DNA from: Perkinsus olseni
Taxonomy: Eukaryota > Perkinsozoa > Perkinsida > Perkinsidae
Direction: 5' to 3'
Assembly (NCBI GenBank): GCA_013115135.1
Contig: JABANP010000029.1
Location: forward strand, 185,059 to 249,058
DNA length: 64,000 bases
In this document: piece after piece, positions 55,459 through 64,000 of the stretch
How the letters are laid out: the number at the start of each line of letters is the position of its first letter
How positions within the stretch are numbered: position 1 is the first letter of the stretch
Position numbers and translations under genes: made by a program
The notes under the pieces: generated by a model
What the model was told of the DNA's origin: nothing
The model's input: only the letters and a program-made list of their open reading frames with translations
Databases searched by the model: none

Positions 55459-57895
55459 CTAGAAAGCATCAGAATCGACTTTCTGACGACTTAGTTTCAT
55501 TCTCAAGTCCTCTCGGCACAACTGAAGCTTCCGTTCGAGCTGAAGCAAGTCTTTCCTGATCTCAGTAGTTCTCACATCACCCATCTTGATGGCTGCAATC
55601 TCAACCTGCAGCTCGTGGATCTCCACTCGGGCGGCCTGAGTTGAGCGGCATATTAATCGGATGCTCAGATTCAGAAAAGTTTTTCATACGGTAGATAAAG
55701 AAAGAGCTCATCAAGAACCCAGAGTGCACTTTCAAGCCCTACGAGCTCATCCATTAGACGGCCGAGTGACCCCGGCAAGTCGTCGAGGGAGTCGTAAGCT
55801 GCAAAGATGCCTTCAGTAATTCTCAGGGCGAGTTTCTCATCAACCTTCGCTAGGAACTTCAGTGCCTGGCCGACCTTCTCTACCCAAACCTTCTGTGTCT
55901 GAATCGAGCACTGAGGTTGATGATACAGTTGAACTCTTAATAGTTGGAGGTCTGTGAACACGTTACTTCTACGAGCTCACCTTCTCATCATTGTTCCAAT
56001 TGTGTCGCCAGACCTCGGATCCCAGCTGATGAAGCACAGATGACAGCTCCGTCAGGAGGTCCTTTGAGGCGACAACCTCTTCTGATCTTGAAATATGGTA
56101 GGCCTCTCCAACCGATGATAATAATTCAGTTATTCTTTCGCTGCTGGGAGTCTGCCGCCTGGGAAAGTAAGCTCGGACACATCCAAGTAGAAGTTGATTC
56201 GACAGATAGCTCCCTCTTGATAGCTCCGATCTCACCCCAGTAGGTCTTTGATAGTCGAGCCCCTCCTGGTCACCACTCCACCGACGATAGCCTCAGCAGC
56301 GGCATCAATATCAGGTAGGGAAAGTTCGCATCTGAGCCGAAAAAAGTACAGCAGCGTGCCGACCGTAACCGAATAATAATGGATATGCCGGAGGAAATCT
56401 GATCTGATCATACCTCACCTACTCAGTGGACCTCGCCGATTTCTCGTCCTCACAAACTCGTCCAGGCTTCGATAGTAGCCCATCTGTATGTGTTGCTGAC
56501 GAGGCAGCACCTGGAAAATCGTCCGATCACTGAGAGAAGACAGAAGACGTGAGAACCTCCCATTAAGAGGATACCCCGTCCGCTGATAGAGGAATCATAC
56601 GCCTACGATATACGAAGACGACCGCGCAGGCGTACACTTGAAGATCTCTTCCCGCTGCAACCGAGCTCTCTCGAAAGAGGCTGCCAGCTCCTGAACATAC
56701 TATCGCGATTCAATGTCGACTACCCTTACCTTATCAATCCATTTAGAGCTCCTCGTGGATATGCGATACCCACTCCGACCAACCATTGCAGCTACCCTCT
56801 TGGATAACTCTAGTTTCTCAGCTACTAGTCTGATGAGGACAAGCTACTCGCGGAGCGACTCGACGATGCTGAGTCGTACGATGAGCTCATTTTCGATATT
56901 CTCAAACCTCCGTACCTACTCCTCTCCGGCAGCTCGTGATCGAGCCTCCATCTCCCGTATCAGCTGAGCTACACGTCTGCTGTGTCCTTCGAGGCGGAGA
57001 TTAACAATGTCATCGCTCAGCACGGGTGCTTGGCCAGGAATCCCCTCCTTGGTCAGTGCTTCCTCCACATATGTTGGGCGAGCCCTCTCTTCTCCTGGAA
57101 AGAGCATATAGTGACTGCTTGTGGGATACACCAAAATGTCTCCAAGCTTGCAACAATGCCAGCTGGCCCACCTGGTAATCTCTCCCCACGCTTCTCTGTC
57201 ACGACCTCCTCAACCACCTGGAGTTGTTCGGTGATGGTGGAGACAGCAGTCTGCAGACACGACTCGACATCCGCTAGAAATTCCACTCGGAATCTGAAAA
57301 GGTGGGTATAAAGGAGCCCATCCCTCTCCTTACTGAAGCCAACGACTCCACCGTTGCTGGTGAGCTGCAGAGAGTATCTCTTCAACCTAAGTCACACGAG
57401 TAACAGAAGTGCAGAAGTGACTGAACACCTCTGTGAGGGCACGACGACTCATCTCCTGCACCTCCTCTGTTGACATAGCTTCGACATCATCGCTATTCTT
57501 CAGGAGTCGCATCGCTGCATCAGACTGAGGAAAGAACGATCTCCAAGTACTTCGACCGACTGTGGAACTCGAGAGCGATGTGACCATGTCTTGTTGATGT
57601 TGTCGAGACCAGCGAAGACGACGGGCGGAGAGCCTCTCTTCAATCTCCCCCGTTGCTCGTCTCACCAACTCCGAGCACTCTTCATCTATCTGAAGAGCAG
57701 CAAGTGTAGAGGCTTCGGAATATCCATTGAAGCAACCCGCTTATCGCGACTGGCACTAACCTCAGCCATCTCCTGTCGGCGTTGGAGTTCCAACTCCTGG
57801 TCTACTGCTAGTCGCCTCTGGCGGAGGATCTCAGCTCGGTCTACCTCCCATGTAGTTCGTTCAACTGCTGCCGTTCCATCACTCAGGAAAAGCAA
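55459..57895 (-). CDS. Coiled-coil protein, tandem copy 2
   Basis: Paralogue of 49204-51777. The 5' part (56230-57895) is almost identical to copy 1, while the 3' part (55460-56220) shows many more substitutions. Relative to copy 1, about 130 bp near 56217 are missing (copy 1 has them at about 49965-50095), and the codons around VIHELPERS are shortened near 56935. The final exon again ends with a coiled coil and a stop at 55459. Whether the deletion removes an exon or only intron sequence cannot be told by eye. Confidence 0.55.
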
Positions 57896-58689
57896 TGAAC
57901 TGAATTTCTGAGGTGTTGACCAGTGGGGGTGAGTCTAACCCTTTTTCGGCCGTTCAAAGGTGTAATCTGTAGTATCTCGAGGCAGTTTTTGTACATGTTG
58001 GAAGATGTTCCCGACCCGATGTAGACGCCTCCTCACGCTCAGGCTGGGACCCACAGCGTTATAATCGTACAAGGACTCATCTTCGATGCCATTCCATGAG
58101 GCAGGCTGCGAGGAGGCCTTAGGTCTTCTTCATATTTCGCGCCCGTTTGCGGAAATGCGCTCACCATTCGCGCGAGGGTCTTGCAGAAGAAGAGCCGCTT
58201 CCCATGCTCATTGGGCGCCTTCCATCAGTGCGCCGCACTGAGTGCGGTACAACGATCAACGGCGTTGATTCAACGCTCAATGATGAGCAGGAAGCGGAGG
58301 GAACGCTTCTCCCGCCCATCAACATGCTAAGATTCAGGCTTGCAATGAACTCCAGAAAGACGTTTGAACCACTATGGTTTGGAAAGGCTAAGTGAAAGTA
58401 GCTTATTCGACTACATGCGTTGGATGGTGAGCCGTCCGGTCGAGTCCGCCGACAGCATACCCCACCTTCGACAACCTGACAAGCAATGCCTCGCGAGCTT
58501 AATTCGAGCCAGGAGTTGGGAGGAAGGGTCCGTTGCTGAGGATTCAAGCCTCCAGTGAGTTCCCCAGGACGAAGTGATAGGGTTGATTCATGGGGTGCGC
58601 TGTAAGTGTCTGATGGCCCGTATCACCCCACTAGCTCAATCGTATCACGATGTGAGGACACTCGAAGGGCAATCATAAAACTTACCTGA
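57896..58689. other. Spacer
   Basis: 57900-58190 matches 51780-52080; the rest holds no recognised gene. Palindromic GTTGATTCAACGC lies near 58262. Confidence 0.4.
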
Positions 58690-59240
58690 TTTACAATAGT
58701 ATCATGCATGCGGCAGACCGGCCAGCGGAAAAGGCGCGGACCGTACTGTTGGCTGTCCTCTTCTTCGGTTTCTTCTTTCGACGACGCGGTGAGCGGGCCT
58801 GCGATATGGCGCTTGACCCGCCCGCCGTCTCTACGGCTGCATTTCAGCCCTCCCACCCTCCACCCACTCTGCGGACGAGTCGTGGAAGGCCTACCACAAG
58901 GATCCCAGGCTGGACGTATCCGGGAGTGCATGGCTATTTGAATCTTCGCACGCCTGGCACTCTGGCGTGATGGTGGACGGGCCAGTGCTGTGCCTCCGTC
59001 ATCCTTATTCGGAGCATGTGACCCTTGCCCTTTCCAGGTGTTCCATCACTGTCCCCATCTCCCAGTCTCCGCGGTAAGAGGTTTCACGCAGCGTGAATCA
59101 CTCAGAGATGCAACTGAGAACGCGGAGGCATAGTCAATCTGCATTCAGGACAGTCCCTCTGGACGGCGACTCCCATCTAGTATTATCTTGTAATTCAAAT
59201 CGGCCCTTTAGCGGAGGCCATCCCGTAACAATGAAACCTC
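58690..59240. repeat. Diverged duplicated block, copy 1
   Basis: Matches 61570-62240 in patches: TGAGCGGG to CAGCCCTCCC (58789-58855), GGACGTATCCGGGAGTGCATGGCT (58911-58934), CGCACGCCTGGCACTCTGGCGTGATGG, and a final GACGGCGACTCCCATCTAGTAT. Frames are not conserved between copies, so it is treated as non-coding. Confidence 0.7.
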
Positions 59241-60158
59241 TAACTACGGGGACTGGGAGTCGGGGCGGTGGCCACGACGGACCTGCAAGCGGTGAGGGCG
59301 ACAAGGAGCTACGCCGAATGCCCTTCCTGTGGCCTTGCGCCAACAGTTCCTGCGTTTGGCTGCGCACAGCGGGTACACAACCCCTACGCGTGTAGCGGCC
59401 AGCCCAGCGAGGACCTACACCCGGATATTGGGGCAGGTCCAGCTCACACGTAGTCTCGGTTAGTGGGTAGGGTGGGATTGATCGGCTCACGCAAAGGCTG
59501 CAGAGCCGCTCAGATTGGGGTACTAGAAGGAATAAGAGGGGACTAGGGGCTAGTCACGTCGTCCTCTATGGCGAGGCGCAGACCAGCCACCGGGAGTCCT
59601 GCGGCTAAGACCGCATTATCTTCAAGACAAATTGATCGACTCGCGCAGAGGCTGCAGGGTCGCTCAAATCGTTACCGAGAAAACATGAAGACAAACTGAC
59701 AAACGAAAGGTGGCTTGGGTTCACGCGTTTAGCAGAACCGCCTCCCTTTCGTCGAGGAAGATATACCGCGGTAGTACCGCGACAGTACTAGAATAATACA
59801 CCCTGACAACGATCAGTATTACGAGAAGGCGAATCCGTCCTGGCTAGCGCTCTAGCCAATGCTGCTAGCACACGAATATTGTCCCCTTTCGCGCCGGTTT
59901 CACCGTCGATAAAACCCTGCGGGATTTACCTCAGTATGACGAACCAAACTCATCGCCGGAAAGTTCAGCTCCCACTGATGAGAGTCATTTTAACAGCTCA
60001 GAGAATTACAAAATTACCCACGACAGATACCGGGGGTGCAGTATCGTCCGGGGTTGGTATGACTGATGACTGGCTATGGATTATGTGATCTACTCATACT
60101 GAGAAAAGTATAACGAGATTATCCAAGCCTTTTCCGATAGTGACTACGGCTAACAATA
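59241..60158. other. Spacer, 3' flank of secreted gene
   Basis: 59935-60130 is almost identical to 62310-62510 and contains one decayed repeat unit (GTCCGGGGTTGGTATGACTG) in the place where other members have arrays. Nothing else recognised. Confidence 0.5.
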
Positions 60159-60398
60159 TCATTCACAGGCACAAATGATTGTGGCATCGAGTATACACGT
60201 GCCCCTTTCCATGTCGCACATGGATAATTGGCAACTAGAAGAAAGACATACCACAGGGTCCAAAGGTGGAGCAGTGGTCGCGGCCTCGTCACCAGTGTTG
60301 AAGTCACTCACAAGCGTAGAATCTTGAATGACGCCAAAGGCCAGAAGCAGTGCGCTGATGATGTTGAACATGGTATACGAAGAGTCCAGAAAGAACAA
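60159..60398 (-). CDS. Small secreted cysteine-rich protein, family member 6
   Basis: 79 codons, conserved start MFNIISALLLAFGV. Linker GDEAATTAPPLDP, then CLSSSCQLSMC, six residues, CILDATIICAC. Nearly identical to member 7 at 62536; the differences are mostly in the signal peptide and last loop. Confidence 0.78.
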   Translation of the reverse strand: MFFLDSSYTMFNIISALLLAFGVIQDSTLVSDFNTGDEAATTAPPLDPVVCLSSSCQLSMCDMERGTCILDATIICACE

Positions 60399-60506
60399 AA
60401 CGCTGAGCCACTGTTCATCCCAGTACCTGCTTATTGCTACTCAACGCTTGCCGCCAATTCTGATCGGATCATCGATGGGCATCAGCCCCGCTATGCAGAA
60501 ATCGGT

Positions 60507-60970
60507 TGCACTATAACTCAGTACAGTGTGGTTATTTGAGACGGGGCTCGAAGAAAGGTAGAACCGGACTCGAGAGTAGTTCGAAAAAAACTGATATAGT
60601 TGTGGATCCAGGGTGAACGCATGTTCCATAGCATGACGAGGAACGCACGTGTTTGCTGAGACGAACGTACGTATAACGAATGCACTATAGTGACAATATA
60701 GTGACGCATATAGTATACGCTATGTAACAGCTACAGCCAAGTTCAGTACCACTTAGCTCTTAGTTCACTGCTACTACGTATCCTTAGTATCAGACAGCCG
60801 TCTGACTTCACTATGCGCCCTGCACTCGCGTGCATGAGTATACGTGTTACACCAAGCTTAGCTTAGCTCAGTAAGCTGTGAATCACATTATTGCTCAGCT
60901 CCTACCCAGTCCAAATTTAACTTTCTTCGAGCCCCGTCTCAAATAGCCACAATGTACTGAGTTATAGTGC
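60507..60970. mobile_element. Inverted-repeat (MITE-like) element
   Basis: About 53 bp at 60507-60560 (TGCACTATAACTCAGTACA onward) recurs in inverted form at 60917-60970 (ending TGTACTGAGTTATAGTGCA). The interior has no coding frame and contains further ACTATAGTG palindromes. It splits the conserved 5' flank of the secreted gene: CCCCGCTATGCAGAAATCG lies before it and GTGGCGCCGGCGTACGT after it (61060). In member 1 the two parts are joined (20630-20665). The true right edge may be at about 61055, where another TAGTGCACGATAG lies. Confidence 0.75.
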
Positions 60971-61054
60971 ACGACCCGTGCAGCACGAGCAAAGGCGCAC
61001 AAAGAGCAAGGCGGGTACGTAGCAGCAATGAAGGTAGTTGTTACTATAGTGCAC

Positions 61055-61569
61055 GATAGTGGCGCCGGCGTACGTACCACGTATGTCTACCACTTACCGG
61101 TCGACTTCATTATTATAGTGGTGTTATGCGCTCATTCGGGGGCTGAAGGAGGAGGCACACATTTTAATCTCTAGAGCCGCTCGAGCATCGTGGCGGATTG
61201 TTCATGGATATCGCGACAGCACAAACCAGGAAGGTGCTTACGACCCACAATCAAGGGACAGCGAATGGCACGTGCACTGCTTTGACGAACGGAATTCACC
61301 TAGTAAGCTTCGTACGTGGGTGCATGAGTGATGGAGTATCCGTGTGTTACGGACTGTGACTCACAGTCTGTGAGAAGCGACGCGGTCGATTTACGAAGTT
61401 GTCATCGGAAATTCACAGTTCTTGCTCAGCTCACCCCGAAGACAACGGCTGTGTGAGGCGAGAGTTACTGCCTATGGCTTGGGCAGTAACTCTCGCCACG
61501 TTTACTGTTACACTGCTGGTGCTTCATCAGTACTGAGTGGCTAATATATCCTACTTCACAGCTTGGTCT
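61055..61569. other. Continuation of the secreted-gene 5' flank
   Basis: 61060-61210 matches 20650-20800. 61440-61500 contains an inverted repeat (GAGAGTTACTGCC with GGCAGTAACTCTC) around a short loop. No gene. Confidence 0.5.
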
Positions 61570-62240
61570 AATGCACCGTATGGCGGCACATCAGCCGTGG
61601 GCAGTCTTTTGGTTGTCCCTTTGTCACTTTCTTCCATGTGACAATGGGGTGAGCGGGTCCGCGACACAACGCCTAGCCCGCCCGTCGTCTGTCCGGCTGC
61701 AATTCAGCCCTCCCAGTGGGAGGCTCCCACTCTCAACCCAGTCTGTGGGTGAGAGCTGAAAAGCCTACCGCAAGGATCCCAGGTTGGACGTATCCGGGAG
61801 TGCATGGCTGCCTGCGCCTTCGCACGCCTGGCACTCTGGCGTGATGGAGGGTCAGCGCTTTGCCTCCGTCATCCTGAGTCGGAGCATGTGCACTGTTCAG
61901 GTGCGCCATCACCCAGTCTACGCCGTAAGAGGTTTCACGCACAAGTCTAATGAATGATGGTTGGGTTCCTGGAATACAACATGGACATGTTGCATATATA
62001 CATGGAATGCAACTGAGAAGTTCGGAATATAAAACTCCGACTGCGATCTCGCTATCTCGCTATCTCGCGCAACGAACAGTGGGAAGCGACGCAAGCAAGC
62101 AAGCTCCACAGACAGAGCCTCTGTCACAGAGGGGCGAGACCATCCCAGGGGATGAAGGGCCTCGATGGCTGACCCCCAGAGGTACACTCAACCTGCATTC
62201 AGGGCAGTCCCTTTGGACGGCGACTCCCATCTAGTATCAT
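61570..62240. repeat. Diverged duplicated block, copy 2
   Basis: Partner of 58690-59240 in direct orientation. It contains an inserted stretch (61950-62160) not found in copy 1, with ATCTCGCT tandem copies at 62045-62070. It is followed by the 3' flank of the last secreted gene. Confidence 0.7.
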
Positions 62241-62535
62241 CATGTTGAGTCACATCGGTCCTATGATAGGACTTCTATCAGCGAGGGGCCCCCCGGAACA
62301 AATTGTTCCGAACAGTGACGAACCAAACTCATCGCCGGCAACAGCTAGAGCTGATGAGCGTCATTTTGGCAGCTCAGAGAATTACAAAATTACCCGCGAC
62401 AGATACCGGGGGTGCAGTATCGTCCGGGGTTGGTATGACTGATGACTGGCTATGGATTATGTGATCTACTTATACTGAGAAGAGTATAACGAAGATTATC
62501 CAAGCCTGTTCTGATAGTGACTACGGCTACCAATA

Positions 62536-62775
62536 TCATTCACAGGCACAACCGAGTGTGGCATCGAGTATACACGTGCCCCTTTCCATGTCACACATGG
62601 ATAACTGGCAACTAGAAGAAAGACATACCACAGGGTCCAAAGGTGGAGCAGTGGTCGCGGCCTCGTCGCCAGTGTTCCAGGCACTCACGAGCGTAGAATC
62701 TTGCATGACGCAAAAGGCCAGAAGCAGTGCGTTGATGATGTTGAACATGGGATACGAAGAGTCCAGAAAGAACAA
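62536..62775 (-). CDS. Small secreted cysteine-rich protein, family member 7
   Basis: 79 codons, conserved start MFNIINALLLAFCV. Linker GDEAATTAPPLDP, domain CLSSSCQLSMC, six residues, CILDATLGCAC. With member 6 it is the youngest pair. The Thr-containing linker could carry O-glycans, but this is only suggested by composition. Confidence 0.78.
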   Translation of the reverse strand: MFFLDSSYPMFNIINALLLAFCVMQDSTLVSAWNTGDEAATTAPPLDPVVCLSSSCQLSMCDMERGTCILDATLGCACE

Positions 62776-63314
62776 AACGCTGAGCCACTGTTCATCCCAG
62801 TCGATGGTTGTTGCTACTCAACCCAACTGGCCACCAATTCGAAGAAGATCATCGCTAAAGTGACACCCGCTATATGAAAATAGATCGTGGCGCCGGTGGG
62901 CTCCGTGTCTACCAAACGTATCAGACTTCCTCACTCTTACCACAGACTAATAACGCACTTGAATGATGATGACCACCAAACTCAACTCCCCGAGGTCCCC
63001 ACTGGCTTACGAGTGCCATGCCGTACTAGTAGCGTACTAGCAGAACTACTACTGTTGTCCAACTTGACGGGACAGCAAGGCGTGGAGTCGTCCATGGTAC
63101 GCGTCCCATTATGATCCTCGTTATCCCACTTCTATCATTATACCCCAGTGCAGCGTTTGTGGAAACGTCAACTCGCGGATCACTGAAAATATAGTCGAAG
63201 GACGTCTGCGTGAAACCAGCGTCACAACTTTCTTCTTATGAACACCACCGATCTTGCGCGATTAAAATCTTATTCCTAAGGAGAAAGTGGGCCTGTTTCG
63301 TAGGAGCAAATCTG
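62776..63314. other. Intergenic, nothing recognised
   Basis: The first 120 bp are secreted-gene 5' flank (GATCGTGGCGCCGGTGG). Beyond it no gene or repeat is seen. Confidence 0.4.
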
Positions 63315-63510
63315 CTACTTAAGTGCAAGTGGCGCCTTAAGTAAACCTCAAGGCGCCTTGAATTTTTCCGCTAAACTGTTTCACTACTCAAGTAACATCA
63401 CTAAGGCGCCTTGAGTTTTTACGGCGATACTTAAGTAACTTCATTACTTATTTCACAACCTTACTACTTAAGGAGCAACTGAAGTACGCCTTGAGTAAAA
63501 TTTAGGTCGA
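63315..63510. repeat. Palindromic AAGGCGCCTT repeats
   Basis: Three GGCGCC-centred palindromes (about 63330, 63352 and 63403) of the form AAGGCGCCTT, plus two half-copies (GCCTTGAG at about 63488, CTTAAGG at about 63468), alternate with ACTTAAGTAAC elements. There is no coding potential. Confidence 0.6.
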
Positions 63511-63803
63511 GGGCTACCTACCTAAACTCCTCCTTGAGTCGCGTTTATCACGCATGACGACGCTGCGATTCAAACCGGCACTCTTCCTCATGGTAGAAGG
63601 GCGCTCTACCTACTGAGCTGAGCAGCAGAAAGACCATGAGAGGAGAGCCCTGCATGGGGTTTGTCTGATGAATGCAAACGTGTTCTGGCGCAGGTTTCAT
63701 GGCGACACGCATCCCAAATCTCGAAACTCATGTCATGACATGACACTTACAGAAACCATTCAAAAAGCACACACAACACTTGCTTAATTGCCACGGGTAG
63801 CCC

Positions 63804-63949
63804 TCAATCGGAGAAGCGAGCCTTTTTGTACCTGTAGCACTCCAGCTTCATTTGAGCGCCCAGGTGTTTAGCTCGAGCTGCTTCCATGAGGACGTTATGA
63901 AGCTCTCTAGCTTCCGCTGCTTTTTTGAGCTTGACATCCTTTTCGATCT
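63804..63949 (-). CDS. Last exon of a gene running off the window
   Basis: After a good acceptor (tttcctctctag, exon starts at 63949) the minus strand encodes EKDVKLKKAAEARELHNVLM, then EAARAKHLGAQMKLECYRYK and KARFSD with a stop at 63804. It is a charged, helical, probably coiled-coil C-terminus. The upstream intron runs past the window end and contains a tRNA-B-box-like GGTTCGATCC (minus strand, about 63985-63996). Family unknown. Confidence 0.55.
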
Positions 63950-64000
63950 CTAGAGAGGAAAGAAGTCGATGCTTGATACGGGGATCGAACCCGAGACGTT

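Noticed and set aside
63575..63650. tRNA gene on the minus strand (D-arm-like CTCAGTAGGTAGAG, possible CAT anticodon)
   Set aside because: The D arm fits, but the T stem does not pair, position 33 is C, and the acceptor stem cannot be formed. At best a tRNA relic.
1..64000. Spliced-leader RNA or rRNA genes
   Set aside because: I searched by eye for the dinoflagellate/perkinsid leader core (GGCTCAAG after a T-rich stretch) and for rRNA landmarks and found none.

Overview
The window is nuclear DNA of a protist. Genes are broken by many short GT-AG introns (mostly 45-80 nt), lie close together on both strands, and include a eukaryotic ribosomal protein (eL20), a TIM23 translocase, an ALG1 mannosyltransferase and an RNASEK-type V-ATPase subunit. 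The coding style, the bacterial-looking aspartate transcarbamoylase and the apicomplexan-like nucleoside phosphorylase suggest an alveolate, most likely a perkinsid such as Perkinsus. That assignment is inference: no rRNA or spliced-leader gene was found.

Layout. 1-20270 is framed by a large inverted duplication. Its outer ends are 38-bp tandem arrays (1-180 and 20090-20268). The right arm carries a complete serine carboxypeptidase gene (16844-19133); the left arm carries only a 3' fragment of the same gene on the other strand. Between the arms are, on the minus strand, a coiled-coil protein, a TRM2/RumA-like methyltransferase that lacks the catalytic cysteine motif, and a UBA2-like two-RRM RNA-binding protein, plus a TPR protein on the plus strand.

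20272-42022 is mostly ordinary housekeeping: class II CPD photolyase, an SLC45/SUT-type sugar transporter, an aspartate transcarbamoylase with a fused PyrI-like zinc domain, RNASEK, a TMEM115-like membrane protein, TIM23, ALG1, a FoP/CHTOP-like RGG protein, eL20 (RPL18a), a PNP/uridine phosphorylase and a secreted-looking FkbM-type methyltransferase protein.

42600-62900 is a young, repeat-rich expansion zone. It holds most members of a family of small secreted cysteine-rich proteins (seven genes or remnants, all on the minus strand, one of them at 20272), several with 38- or 47-bp tandem arrays just 3' of the gene. It also holds a tandem duplication of about 6 kb that carries a coiled-coil gene, a partial copy of the FkbM gene, duplicated non-coding blocks and an inverted-repeat element. 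The secreted family together with its 3' arrays is the best candidate for something undescribed here. A second theme is that several conserved genes need +1 frame corrections, all inside CCC or GGG runs. Gene models were spliced by eye; exon edges marked approximate should be treated so.
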